A DNA stretch of 64,000 nt from Nonomuraea sp. NBC_00507 (lineage in GTDB: Bacteria > Actinomycetota > Actinomycetes > Streptosporangiales > Streptosporangiaceae). The stretch's first letter is position 1, and every line of letters starts with the position of its first letter. Both the position numbers and the translations under genes were made by a program. The stretch covers positions 8,246,001-8,310,000 of the forward strand of contig NZ_CP107853.1 in assembly GCF_036013525.1 (NCBI RefSeq), given 5' to 3'. Positions 1-7,998 of the stretch are shown here, in pieces. The notes under the pieces are model-generated. The model was not told the DNA's origin and searched no databases. It worked only from the letters and a program-made list of their open reading frames with translations.

Positions 1-1
1 G

Positions 2-88
2 GTGCAGCTGGGCGTGCCGGTGAAGTTCCCGGACGGGTGGGAGGCCAACCAGTCGGTGCTGGAGCATCTGTCCCGCCACCGCGTCTAG
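2..88 (+). CDS. C-terminal end of an unidentified protein (cut by the window edge)
   Basis: The frame starting at base 2 is open from the window edge to a TAG at 86-88 and gives a 28-residue tail that contains FPDGWEANQSV. The stop lies 18 bases before the stop of the convergent GNAT gene, a normal spacing for two real genes. The fragment is too short to assign to a family. It could also be a chance open frame, as GC-rich DNA has few stops. Confidence 0.45.
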   Translation: MQLGVPVKFPDGWEANQSVLEHLSRHRV

Positions 89-106
89 CGCGGCGACGCT
101 GCTGGT

Positions 107-1036
107 TCAGAGGCGGCGGCGCCAGACGTCGATGACCATGACCGGCCGCATCCCCGCCGACTCGTACAAGCCCAGCGCCGGCGTGGTGTTGTTGGAGTCC
201 ACGTGCAGAATCGTGCCCTTGCGCCCGCGGGCCGCGTCGGCGGCGAAGGCGTGCCGCAGCAGGAAGCGCCCCAGCCCCTGCCCCCGGAACTCGGGCAGCA
301 CGGCCAGCGTGGCCACATACCCGCACTCCTGGTCCGGCAGGAACTGGTTGTTGCCGATCAGCACCGCCGCCGCGCGCCCGTCGACCCTGGCGAGCGCGAG
401 CTGGCTCCAGTCGTTGACGCTCTGCGCCTGCCTGCGCTCGTGCCACAGCTCGTAGTCGATGTTCACGAACCCGAAGTGCTCGGCGAACGCTTCCTGGTGC
501 ACGCGGTGCGCCTCCCGCCGCACGTCCTCGCTCTCGCCGGAGTGCAGCGTGAGCCCGGCCGGCGGGACCGGCGCCTCGACGGGGCCCTCGTAGTCGATGC
601 GCATGCGGTGGAAGCTCGTGCCGGGCTCGAAGCCCTGTTCCTTGGCCATGGCCTGCTTGACCTGGTCGGCGCGGTAGATCCCGATGTGCAGGGTGACGCC
701 GTCGTGCCCCCGCTCGGCGGCCAGCTCGCGGGCGCGCCCGATGACCAGTGGCCACAGCTCGTCCGCGAGCTCTTCGACGCCGGGCCGGACGATCACGTCG
801 ACGTGCACGAGATCGCTGTCTCCGTTGCTACATGCCCAGGCCGACGCGAGGAGCCTGCCGTCGGCGTCCTGTGCCAGCCACCCGTCCTTGTCGCGGTCGA
901 AGTCGGGCTCCACCAGCTCGTCCTGGACGTCTTGGAGCGTCATGTCCGGCGCCCCGAGGACCGCGGTCTCATATGCCGAGATGAGCTCGTACATAGCGGC
1001 GGCGTCGTCCACGCGGGGCCGGCGAAGAGTATGCAT
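107..1036 (-). CDS. tandem GNAT-family N-acetyltransferase
   Basis: This 309-residue protein has two GNAT folds in a row, the layout of mycothiol synthase MshD and many actinobacterial acetyltransferases. The C-terminal half has a clear acetyl-CoA loop (LPEFRGQGLGRFLL) followed by the usual end of the fold (ALGLYESAGM). The N-terminal half is degenerate and lacks a good pyrophosphate loop, as is usual in double GNATs. I chose the ATG at 1036 because the protein starts there with MHTLRRPRVDDAAAMYEL, a typical first GNAT strand; the open frame extends 14 codons upstream without any family-like sequence. The substrate cannot be inferred. It is transcribed towards the left edge and is divergent from the STAS gene. 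Confidence 0.85.
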   Translation of the reverse strand: MHTLRRPRVDDAAAMYELISAYETAVLGAPDMTLQDVQDELVEPDFDRDKDGWLAQDADGRLLASAWACSNGDSDLVHVDVIVRPGVEELADELWPLVIGRARELAAERGHDGVTLHIGIYRADQVKQAMAKEQGFEPGTSFHRMRIDYEGPVEAPVPPAGLTLHSGESEDVRREAHRVHQEAFAEHFGFVNIDYELWHERRQAQSVNDWSQLALARVDGRAAAVLIGNNQFLPDQECGYVATLAVLPEFRGQGLGRFLLRHAFAADAARGRKGTILHVDSNNTTPALGLYESAGMRPVMVIDVWRRRL

Positions 1037-1095
1037 GGGCTGGATTGTGCACCGGCCGCCCTGCCCGGCGCCTCCCATTTTCGCCCGGTTAAGCT

Positions 1096-1422
1096 ATGGG
1101 AGTGCTCGACAGGATGCCCTTGCGCATCGAGGTCGCCGCCCCGGACGCGACGACCGTCGCGCTCGCGCTCCGCGGCGACCTGGACCACGGCTCGGCCTAC
1201 CAGCTCGCGGCCCTGACCTTCGCCGACGGCTATCGCAGGATCGACGTGGACCTGTCGGCGCTGACCTTCATCGACTCCTCCGGCCTGGCCGCGCTCGTCC
1301 GCCTCCAGCAGCGGGCCGCGGCCGCCCGTGCGGTGATGCAGGTGGTGGCGTTGACGCCCTATCTGCGCAAGCTCCTCACGATGACCGCGCTCGACCTGCT
1401 GTTCAGCCTGCCGCCGGAGTGA
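1096..1422 (+). CDS. STAS-domain anti-sigma factor antagonist
   Basis: This 108-residue protein is a single STAS domain. The phosphorylation segment FIDSSGLAALV is complete, so it can be phosphorylated on Ser by an RsbW-type kinase and bind that kinase when unphosphorylated. Such proteins release sigma factors by partner switching in the cytoplasm. A likely type of partner, an RsbW-like ATPase, is encoded at 3696-4127, but the two are separated by the efflux gene and its regulator, so pairing is only an inference. A second in-frame ATG at 1114 (MPLRIEV) could be the true start. The last 20 bases overlap the end of the convergent efflux pseudogene. Confidence 0.85.
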   Translation: MGVLDRMPLRIEVAAPDATTVALALRGDLDHGSAYQLAALTFADGYRRIDVDLSALTFIDSSGLAALVRLQQRAAAARAVMQVVALTPYLRKLLTMTALDLLFSLPPE

Positions 1423-2891
1423 CGGGCTCCTTCGCCGAGGCGGTCACGGGGCCGCCGCCGCGCAGCGGGGTCTCCTTGATGAACGCCGCCAGCACGGGCA
1501 CCACCACGACGAAGGCGATGGCCCACCAGAAGACGCCGGAGATCGACGTCGCCAGCGATTCCAGCATCCCCGTCCGCTGCGCGCTCGGCAGCTGAGCGAG
1601 GGACGCGGGGTCCATCCTGCCGCCGCCCGCGGCGATCCCCTCCGCCGCGGATGCCCCGAACCTGGCGGTCAGCTCGGAGTGGAAGGTGCTGTTGAAGACC
1701 GCGCCGAACAACGAGACGCCGAACGAGCCGCCGATCGACCGGAAGAACGTGGTCGCGCTGCTGGAGACGCCCAGGTCGCGCTGCTCGACGCTGTTCTGCG
1801 CGATCAGCAGCGTGGTCTGCATGAGGAAGCCCATGCCGAGGCCGAGCACCGCGATGTAGACGCCGGTCAGCCAGGTGGGGGTGCCGGCGTCCATCGTGGA
1901 CAGCAGCCACATGCCGGCCGCCATGCCGACGCCGCCGATCACCGGGTAGATCTTGTACTTACCGGTGCTGGTGATGGCCTTGCCCACGATGAGCGACACG
2001 ACCATGGCCGCGGCCATCATCGGCAGGAGCAGCAGGCCGGAGTTGGTGGCGCTGGCGCCCTGCACGGTCTGCTGGAACAGCGGCAGGAAGTTGATCGCGC
2101 CGAACTGGCGAAGCCGAGCAGGAAGCCGATGGCCGAGATCAGCGTGAAGTTGCGGTTCCTGAACAGCTGCAGCGGCATGATCGGCTCGGCGGCCTTCCGC
2201 TCGACCAGCACGAACGCCGCCAGCGTGAGCACCGCGAGCGCGGCCAGGCCGAGGATCTGCCAGGAGCCCCACGGGTATTCGTTGCCGCCCCAGGTCGTGA
2301 TGAGCACCATCGCGGTGATGCTGATCGACAGCAGGGTCGCGCCCGCCCAGTCGATGCGTACCGTGTTGTGCAGCTTGGGGAGATGCAGGTTCGTCACGAT
2401 GAGGACCAACGCGACCGCGCCCACCGGCAGGTTCACGTAGAACGCCCAGCGCCAGTCGAGGTGGTCGGTGATGAACCCGCCGACCAGCGGGCCGGCGATC
2501 ATCGCCAGCGACATGACGCCGGCCATGATGCCCTGGTACTGGCCGCGCTCGCGGGGCGGCACCAGGTCGCCGATGATCGCCATGACGTTCACCATCAGGC
2601 CGCCCGCGCCGAGGCCCTGCACCGCCCGGAACGCGATCAGCTCGGCCATGCCGCCGTCCGGACCGCCGAACAACGACGACCCGGCCATGCCGCAGAGCGC
2701 GGAGCCGATCATGAAGATGACGATCGAGATGATGAAGATGCCCTTGCGCCCGTACAGGCCGCCGAGCTCGCCCACGATGCGGGGCATGGCCGTGCCCACG
2801 ATCATGTTGTCCAGCATCGCCAGCACCATCGCCAGCATCAGCCCCGGCAGGCGACCATGACCTCACGGCGCCGCCCGACTGCCTCCGCCAC
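1403..2891 (-). pseudogene. decayed DHA2-type MFS drug efflux transporter
   Basis: The remains of a 14-helix EmrB/QacA-like proton antiporter lie in three reading frames. A GTG start at 2891 opens a short N-terminus (AEAVGRRREVMVA). The frame then jumps near 2850/2851, continues through GLMLAMVLAMLDNMIVGTAMPRIVGELGG, and jumps again at 2105/2106. There GCC-AG-TTC reads as GCC-ATG-TTC with one T lost, giving the family motif GFAMFGAINFLPLFQQ. After GELGGL the protein goes straight to YGRKG, so about 30 residues around helix 2 are missing, probably by deletion between similar motifs. Two single-base losses plus one in-frame deletion make a dead gene more likely than sequencing error, although raw-read errors could explain the frameshifts. 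The divergent TetR gene and operators look intact. Confidence 0.75.
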
Positions 2892-2921
2892 CCGCACACC
2901 CCTATGTGAAGATCTTGCTTA

Positions 2922-2975
2922 CTTGCCGACCGGCAAGCATAGACTAAGCTAAAGACTTACTTGCCGGCCGTCAAG
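2922..2975. promoter_or_regulatory. paired TetR operators between efflux gene and tetR
   Basis: Two near-identical 16-bp palindromes lie between the divergent genes: CTTGCCGACCGGCAAG at 2922-2937 (perfect 7-bp arms) and CTTGCCGGCCGTCAAG at 2960-2975 (one mismatch). Their centres are 38 bp apart. Position and symmetry are typical of a TetR-family operator that controls its own gene and the adjacent pump. Confidence 0.8.
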
Positions 2976-2991
2976 CTGAAATAGGTGCAAT

Positions 2992-3531
2992 GTGCGGGAA
3001 GACACGCGAACCCGGATCCAGGAGATCGCGCTGAGGCTCTTCACCGAGCAGGGGTATGAGGCGACTTCGCTGCGGGAGATCGCCGAGGAGCTCGGCGTGA
3101 CGAAGGCCGCCCTCTACTACCACTTCAAGACGAAGGACGACATCGTCGCGAGCCTGGTGGACCTGCACGTCGCCGAGATCGAAAACCTGGTGGAGTGGGC
3201 GAAGAACCAGCCGAAGACGCCGGAGATGCGGCGCGAGCTGCTGGAGCGCTATGGCGCGAACCTCCGGGGGCCCCGCCACATCGAGATGGCGAGATTCCTC
3301 GAGCGCAACCAGACGGCGCTGCGCGAGCATCCCAAGCTCTCCAGGATGCGCGACATGATGATCGAGCTGACGAAGCAGATGAACGAGCCCGGCGCCACGC
3401 CGGTGGAGCGGATCAGCCGCTCGCTGGCGCTGTTCGCGCTGCACGCCGGCAGGTGGCTGCCGGGCGATCTGACCGAGGACGAGGTCGACAAGGCGTCCAT
3501 GGAGGTGGCCCGGCGACTGCTGGAGCTGTAG
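2992..3531 (+). CDS. TetR-family transcriptional repressor
   Basis: This 179-residue protein has a typical N-terminal TetR helix-turn-helix (ALRLFTEQGYEATSLREIAEELGVTKAALYYHFKTK, split here only in description: helix 2 around TSLREIAEELG, recognition helix around TKAALYYHF) and a helical ligand-binding C-terminal part. It starts at GTG 2992 after a weak AGGTG. It most likely represses the divergent efflux gene through the two palindromes at 2922-2975, binding a hydrophobic drug as inducer. Because the pump is broken, the regulator may now control only itself or a distant target. Confidence 0.9.
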   Translation: MREDTRTRIQEIALRLFTEQGYEATSLREIAEELGVTKAALYYHFKTKDDIVASLVDLHVAEIENLVEWAKNQPKTPEMRRELLERYGANLRGPRHIEMARFLERNQTALREHPKLSRMRDMMIELTKQMNEPGATPVERISRSLALFALHAGRWLPGDLTEDEVDKASMEVARRLLEL

Positions 3532-3695
3532 TGCGCCCATCGCCACCTGCGGTGGCCCGCTGGACGCGAACCACCGTAACGTTTCCGGACTTTTGGCTTT
3601 TAAAGGGACGATTGGGGCGGAGGATCGAGGGCAGGGAGAGGTGGCTACGGTGGGCGGACCGACTGCCCACACGCATCCATTCGGGAGGAGGTGCC

Positions 3696-4127
3696 GTGGA
3701 AGCCACAATCGCGCTCCGGCTGCCCAGGGATGCGGCGAGCGTCCCGGTGATCAGGCAGATGCTGGACGGCACGCTCCGCTCGCTGGGCGTCGAGCCGCAG
3801 GTGCGCGACGACATCGAGCTCATGCTGACCGAGGCGTGCGCCAACGTGATCAAACATGCGGGGCCCAGCGACGACTACACGGTCAGCGCCACCGTCCAGC
3901 ACGACGTGTGCGTCATCAAGGTCGTCGACACCGGCGACGGCTTCGACCCCCGCGCGGTGCTCGAACCCGAGCCGGGGGCCGAGTACGGCCGAGGACTGCA
4001 GATCATGCGGGCGCTCGCCGACGACATCCGTTTCACCAACAAACGCGAGAACGGGGCGGTGGTGTGCCTGGAGAAGAGGCTCCGGTACACGCCGGGGGCG
4101 GCAGGTCCGCCCCTCATGGCGTCGTGA
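3696..4127 (+). CDS. RsbW-like anti-sigma factor kinase (HATPase_c)
   Basis: The 143-residue protein is a single GHKL ATPase domain: N box LTEACANVIKHA, G1 box DTGDGFDP and G2 box GRGLQIMRALAD are all present. Proteins of this size and type are serine kinases/anti-sigma factors that sequester a sigma factor or phosphorylate a STAS antagonist. I placed the start at GTG 3696, six bases after the strong ribosome site GGGAGGAG (3683-3690), because the residues that follow (EATIALRLP) begin the conserved first strand. It may work with the STAS protein at 1096-1422. No sigma factor gene lies nearby. Confidence 0.87.
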   Translation: MEATIALRLPRDAASVPVIRQMLDGTLRSLGVEPQVRDDIELMLTEACANVIKHAGPSDDYTVSATVQHDVCVIKVVDTGDGFDPRAVLEPEPGAEYGRGLQIMRALADDIRFTNKRENGAVVCLEKRLRYTPGAAGPPLMAS

Positions 4128-4134
4128 CCCAGCC

Positions 4135-4407
4135 CTAGTCGCCGCCGAGCAGGAATCGCCGCCGCAGCCGGGGTGTGCCCTCGCTCAGCTCCGCTCGCCG
4201 CCGTTCGGGCACCGCGCTCCCGCTGAGCTTCAGCGTCAGCCGCGCCTGCCTGCCGGTCAGCCGCCGCCACAGCCTGCGCCAGTTGGTCATCGACCCGGCC
4301 ATGACCGCGAGCGCCACCAGCGCGACGACCGCGATGGCGAGGGTGGCCAGGACGATCAGCAGGAGTACGACCACCACGGACCCGATGGTGCCGAACACGT
4401 CCAACAT
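4135..4407 (-). CDS. small single-pass membrane protein, unknown function
   Basis: This 90-residue protein starts with MLDVFGTIG and a strongly hydrophobic segment at about residues 9-39 (long Val/Leu/Ile/Ala run), followed by a basic cytoplasmic-type tail rich in Arg. One long or two short membrane helices are possible. I do not recognise a family. It is convergent with the RsbW-like gene, with seven bases between the stop codons, and its start lies 58 bases from the end of the ppx gene on the same strand. Confidence 0.55.
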   Translation of the reverse strand: MLDVFGTIGSVVVVLLLIVLATLAIAVVALVALAVMAGSMTNWRRLWRRLTGRQARLTLKLSGSAVPERRRAELSEGTPRLRRRFLLGGD

Positions 4408-4465
4408 TCGCCGGAAGGTGCCCGGCCATCAGCGCCTTATGCCGATTTTTGGGGATATATCACCC

Positions 4466-5443
4466 TTACTCCGGCTTCTCGGGCTTCTTGGGCGCGGCGG
4501 TGGACTGGTCATGACGCCCGGGCAGCAGGTCGAGGCGGCGCAGTATCACGCCCTCGCGCAGCGCCCACGGGCAGACCTCCAGCCGGTCCACCTCGAACAG
4601 ATCCATGGCCGCGTCAGCGACCAGCGCCCCGGCCGCCAGTTGCGCCGCCCTGCCCTCGGACACGCCGGGCAGCTCCGCCCGCTCGGCCGCCGTCATGGTA
4701 GTGAGCTTGACCGCCCAGTCGGCCATGTCCTGCCGGGTCAGCGAGCGCGCCACGTACGGGCCGTCGCTGGACGGCGCGGCCCCGGCGATCCTGGCGAGTT
4801 GCCTGAAGGTCTTGGAGGTGGCCACGGCGCGGTTGGGCTCGCCGTACCTGACGACGTCGCCGACGGTGCGGGCGATCTCGGTGCGTACGTGCTTGCGCAG
4901 CTTGCGCACCTCGTCGGCGGCCGGGGGGTCGGCGGTGAACCAGTCCCGCGTCAGGCGCCCGGCGCCCAGCGGCAGCGACACCGCCACGTCCGGCTCCTCG
5001 TCCACGCCGCCGGCGATCTCCAGCGAGCCGCCCCCGATGTCGAAGGCCAGCAGCCGCCCCGACGACCAACCGAACCACCGGCGCACGGCCAGGAAGGTCA
5101 GCCTGGCCTCGTCCCGCCCCGACAACACCTCGATGTGCACGCCGCAGCTCTCCTCGACGCGCGCGAGCACTTCCTCGCCGTTGGCCGCCTCGCGCACGGC
5201 GGAGGTGGCGAAGGCCAGCAGGTCCTCCACCCCCTTGTCCTCCGCCAGGTGGACGGCCTCCTGGACGAAGTCGCACAACCGCTCGATGCCCTCGTCGGCC
5301 AGCCGGTTGTCCTTGCGGAGGTACTCCGTCAGGCGGAGCCCCTCCTTGTGTGAGAACGCGGGCATCGGCCGGGCGCCGCGGTGGGCGTCGACGACCAGTA
5401 GATGAACGGTGTTCGAGCCGATGTCCAGCACGCCGAGTCGCAT
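4466..5443 (-). CDS. ppx: exopolyphosphatase / ppGpp phosphohydrolase (Ppx/GppA family)
   Basis: The 325-residue protein belongs to the ASKHA sugar-kinase/Hsp70-like superfamily: phosphate-1 loop [12 protein letters not shown] near the N-terminus and phosphate-2 loop FDIGGGSLE around residue 140. Both are typical of Ppx/GppA proteins, which remove phosphate from polyphosphate or from pppGpp in the cytoplasm. The length fits the short two-domain actinobacterial type (about 300-330 residues) that lacks the C-terminal HD-like domain. The ATG at 5443 is preferred over the in-frame TTG two codons upstream. The tail ends in a Lys/Pro-rich stretch. Confidence 0.92.
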   Translation of the reverse strand: MRLGVLDIGSNTVHLLVVDAHRGARPMPAFSHKEGLRLTEYLRKDNRLADEGIERLCDFVQEAVHLAEDKGVEDLLAFATSAVREAANGEEVLARVEESCGVHIEVLSGRDEARLTFLAVRRWFGWSSGRLLAFDIGGGSLEIAGGVDEEPDVAVSLPLGAGRLTRDWFTADPPAADEVRKLRKHVRTEIARTVGDVVRYGEPNRAVATSKTFRQLARIAGAAPSSDGPYVARSLTRQDMADWAVKLTTMTAAERAELPGVSEGRAAQLAAGALVADAAMDLFEVDRLEVCPWALREGVILRRLDLLPGRHDQSTAAPKKPEKPE

Positions 5444-5682
5444 GGGCAAACGCTACCGTTCTGCCGCTTTTACTACGAAACAGAGGGTGAGTGCCGGCAT
5501 CGGATCCTCCAACGGTGACGGACGGCCTGACTGAGCGCTCACGCAGAAACGCCCGGGGACGCCCGTGGTCGCGAAGATCCGGATGGACGACCACCAGAGC
5601 AGGCGGCCCGATGATCCGAACTCCGGTGCGCACACTCCAGGCACTACCCTTCCTTGGTGTCGCGACACGTTTGGGGGGATCT

Positions 5683-6594
5683 TTGAGCGCTTGCTGTGGC
5701 CCGAGCAGAGACGGCGCCGCCGCCGGGACGCACCGGCAGCCGGTGGGGATCACCACGCGGCGGGCGGCGCCGCGCGGGATGGTGCGCGTTCCCGGCGGGA
5801 CGTTCCTCATGGGCGGGAGCGACCCGGACGGCCGGCCCGAGGACGGCGAGGGCCCGGTCAGGGAGGTGCGGCTCGACCCGTTCATGATCGATCCGGCATG
5901 TGTGACGAACGCCCAGTTCGCCACGTTCGTCAAGGAGACCGGATACGTCACCGAGGCTGAGCGGATCGGCTGGTCGTTCGTGTTCCGGCAGTTCGTCGCG
6001 GGCGGCGTGATGGACGCGACCGTGCCGGGCGCGCCGTGGTGGGCGGGCGTGGAGGGTGCCACCTGGCGCTCCCCCGAGGGCCCGGGGTCGTCGATCGGCG
6101 ACCGGCAGAACCACCCGGTCGTGCACGTGTCGTGGCACGACGCCACCGCCTACGCCGTGTGGGCGGGCAAGCGGCTGCCGACCGAGGCGGAGTGGGAGAT
6201 GGCGGCCCGCGGCGGGCTGGAGCAGAAGCGGTTTCCGTGGGGCGACGAGCTCGCCCCCAGCGGGCGGCCGCGGTGCAACATCTGGCAGGGTCGCTTCCCG
6301 ACCGCGCCGAGCCGGGGCACGATGCCGGTCAAGTCGTTCCAGCCGAACGGATACGGCCTGTACAACGTGTCCGGCAACGTGTGGGAGTGGACCGCCGACT
6401 GGTGGGCCACGACGTGGGAGCCGCGCGCCGACAACCCGGCCGGACCCGCCGAGGGGACGGCGAAGGTGATCCGCGGCGGCTCGTACATGTGCCACGATTC
6501 CTACTGCAACCGCTACCGGGTGGCGGCCCGCACGGCCAACACACCGGACTCCTCGACCGGGCACACGGGTTTCCGCTGTGCGGCCATAGTCTGA
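5683..6594 (+). CDS. formylglycine-generating enzyme (sulfatase-modifying factor)
   Basis: The protein has the complete FGE-sulfatase fold: PGGTFLMG near the start, HPVVHVSWHDA, KRLPTEAEWEMAARGG, GNVWEWT and the C-terminal RGGSYMCHDSYCNRYRV. The two Cys in the last motif are the copper-binding catalytic pair of aerobic FGE, which oxidises a sulfatase Cys to formylglycine. The sequence closely follows my memory of the Streptomyces coelicolor enzyme. I favour TTG 5683 (start LSACCGPSRDG, after GGGGGG), which gives 303 residues and an N-terminus seen in actinobacterial homologues; longer starts are open. No sulfatase gene lies in the window, so its client is elsewhere. Confidence 0.88.
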   Translation: MSACCGPSRDGAAAGTHRQPVGITTRRAAPRGMVRVPGGTFLMGGSDPDGRPEDGEGPVREVRLDPFMIDPACVTNAQFATFVKETGYVTEAERIGWSFVFRQFVAGGVMDATVPGAPWWAGVEGATWRSPEGPGSSIGDRQNHPVVHVSWHDATAYAVWAGKRLPTEAEWEMAARGGLEQKRFPWGDELAPSGRPRCNIWQGRFPTAPSRGTMPVKSFQPNGYGLYNVSGNVWEWTADWWATTWEPRADNPAGPAEGTAKVIRGGSYMCHDSYCNRYRVAARTANTPDSSTGHTGFRCAAIV

Positions 6595-6598
6595 TCGC

Positions 6599-7735
6599 AT
6601 GTCACGAACCCTGCGACTGTTGATCACCGGCGGCGGCACCGGTGGCCACACCTATCCGGCCTTGACCACCCTGTCGGCCATCCAGCGGCGGCAGATACCG
6701 CACGACGTGCTCTGGGTGGGCACCGCCGGCGGCCTGGAGGCCAGGATCACGGCCGAGCACGGCATCCCGTTCAAGGCGATCACCACGGGGAAGCTCCGCC
6801 GCCGCCCGAACCTCAAGGAGCTGGGCACCAACATCGCCGACGTGTTCCGCATCCCGGTCGGGGTCTGCCAGGCGATCGGGCACGCGGCCCGCTACCTGCC
6901 CGACGTGGTGTTGTCCACTGGGGGTTACGTGGCGGTGCCCATCGGGGTCGCGGCCAAGCTGATCAGGCGGCCGCTGGTCATGCACGAACAGACGACCGTC
7001 GTGGGGCTGGCCAACCGGATCCTCGCCAGGCTGGCCACTAGGATCGCGTTGTCGCACGAGTCGTCGCTGGAGCACTTGCCCGCCTCGGCCAGGAAGCGGG
7101 CCGTGGTGACGGGCAACCCGGTCCGGCCCGAGCTGCTGCAGGGCAACCGGGCGGCGGCGTACGACCTGTTCGGGCTGACGTTCGAGGTGCCGCTGATCTA
7201 CGTCACGGGGGGCGCGCAGGGCAGCAGGCAGATCAACACGCTGATCGCGGAGATCCTGCCGCGGCTGCTGCCGCATGCGCAGGTCGTGCACCAGTGCGGT
7301 CCCGCCTGGATCGAGCAGATGCGGGCCGTCGAGGTGCCCGCCGACCTGGCCGACCGCTACCACCCGGTGCCGTACGTGGGCGGCGAGCTGGCCGACCTGT
7401 TCGCCGCCGCCGACGTGGTGATCGCGCGGAGCGGGGCGGGCACGGTGTCGGAGCTGACTGCGATCGGCAAACCCGCGGTGCTGATCCCGTTGATCCCGAC
7501 CGGGGGTGACGAGCAGCGCAAGAACGCGGCTTACCTGGCCTCGGCGGGGGCGGCGCAGGCGCTGCTCGAGCCGCATCCGACGGCCGAGCAGCTGCTGGCC
7601 GAGTTGATGCCGCTGCTGGCCGACCCGGGCTTGCGGCAGGCGATGGGACAGGCGGCGGCCAAGCTGGGCCGCGTGGACGCCGCCGACGCGCTGTGCGACC
7701 TGCTGCTGGAGACGGCCAGGGTCCAGACGGTCTAG
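6599..7735 (+). CDS. murG: MurG-family UDP-GlcNAc glycosyltransferase
   Basis: This 378-residue GT28-type protein has the N-terminal glycine-rich loop GGGTGGHTYPAL, the lipid-side motif STGGYVAVPIGVAAKL, MHEQTTVVGLANR, and the donor-binding motif ARSGAGTVSELTAIGKPAVLIP with a downstream GDEQRKNAAYL. These are hallmarks of MurG, which adds GlcNAc to lipid I at the inner membrane face. The gene is alone, four bases after the FGE gene and not in a division/cell wall cluster, so it is probably a second, accessory MurG rather than the housekeeping copy. It could also act on another polyprenyl or secondary-metabolite acceptor. Confidence 0.85.
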   Translation: MSRTLRLLITGGGTGGHTYPALTTLSAIQRRQIPHDVLWVGTAGGLEARITAEHGIPFKAITTGKLRRRPNLKELGTNIADVFRIPVGVCQAIGHAARYLPDVVLSTGGYVAVPIGVAAKLIRRPLVMHEQTTVVGLANRILARLATRIALSHESSLEHLPASARKRAVVTGNPVRPELLQGNRAAAYDLFGLTFEVPLIYVTGGAQGSRQINTLIAEILPRLLPHAQVVHQCGPAWIEQMRAVEVPADLADRYHPVPYVGGELADLFAAADVVIARSGAGTVSELTAIGKPAVLIPLIPTGGDEQRKNAAYLASAGAAQALLEPHPTAEQLLAELMPLLADPGLRQAMGQAAAKLGRVDAADALCDLLLETARVQTV

Positions 7736-7783
7736 CGCGCCGCGGGCTTGCACGACCGACCCAGTACGGCACCATATGACGGG

Positions 7784-7984
7784 TCAGGCGCGGGACACCG
7801 GCTCGGCCGAAAAGCCGCGTGCCACCGCCGCCTTCGCCTGGGCCGCCAGGTCCGTGCGGTCGTCGCTCGCCCAGGCCACGTAGCCGTCGGGGCGGACGAG
7901 GATCGCCGCGGGCAGGCCGGGAGTGGCCGGGCCCGCGTACGGCCTGCGCGCTCTCGCCTCCCAGGCACGCCGGAGCGGGTCCCG
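7784..7984 (-). pseudogene. C-terminal remnant of a FAD-dependent monooxygenase
   Basis: The frame reading leftwards to the stop at 7784 encodes about 65 residues, including ILVRPDGYVAWASDD and a short helical tail. This is the C-terminal thioredoxin-like end typical of PheA/TfdB-type aromatic hydroxylases and rifampicin-monooxygenase relatives. Upstream (beyond about 7985) the frame enters the aldo/keto reductase gene, so the FAD-binding and substrate domains are absent. I read it as the leftover of a deleted gene. Confidence 0.55.
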
Positions 7985-7998
7985 CCGGGAAGGCGGGT

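Noticed and set aside
203..1216. Open frame of over 330 codons on the plus strand opposite the GNAT gene
   Set aside because: Composition is typical of antisense translation, and the minus strand gives a clear double GNAT protein.
3542..3556. Terminator after the TetR gene (GCCACC-TGC-GGTGGC)
   Set aside because: Six-bp arms with a three-base loop are too short to call a terminator in DNA of this GC content.
5453..5668. Possible 71-residue protein upstream of the ppx gene
   Set aside because: No ribosome site, no family-like sequence, and it overlaps the promoter area of the FGE gene.
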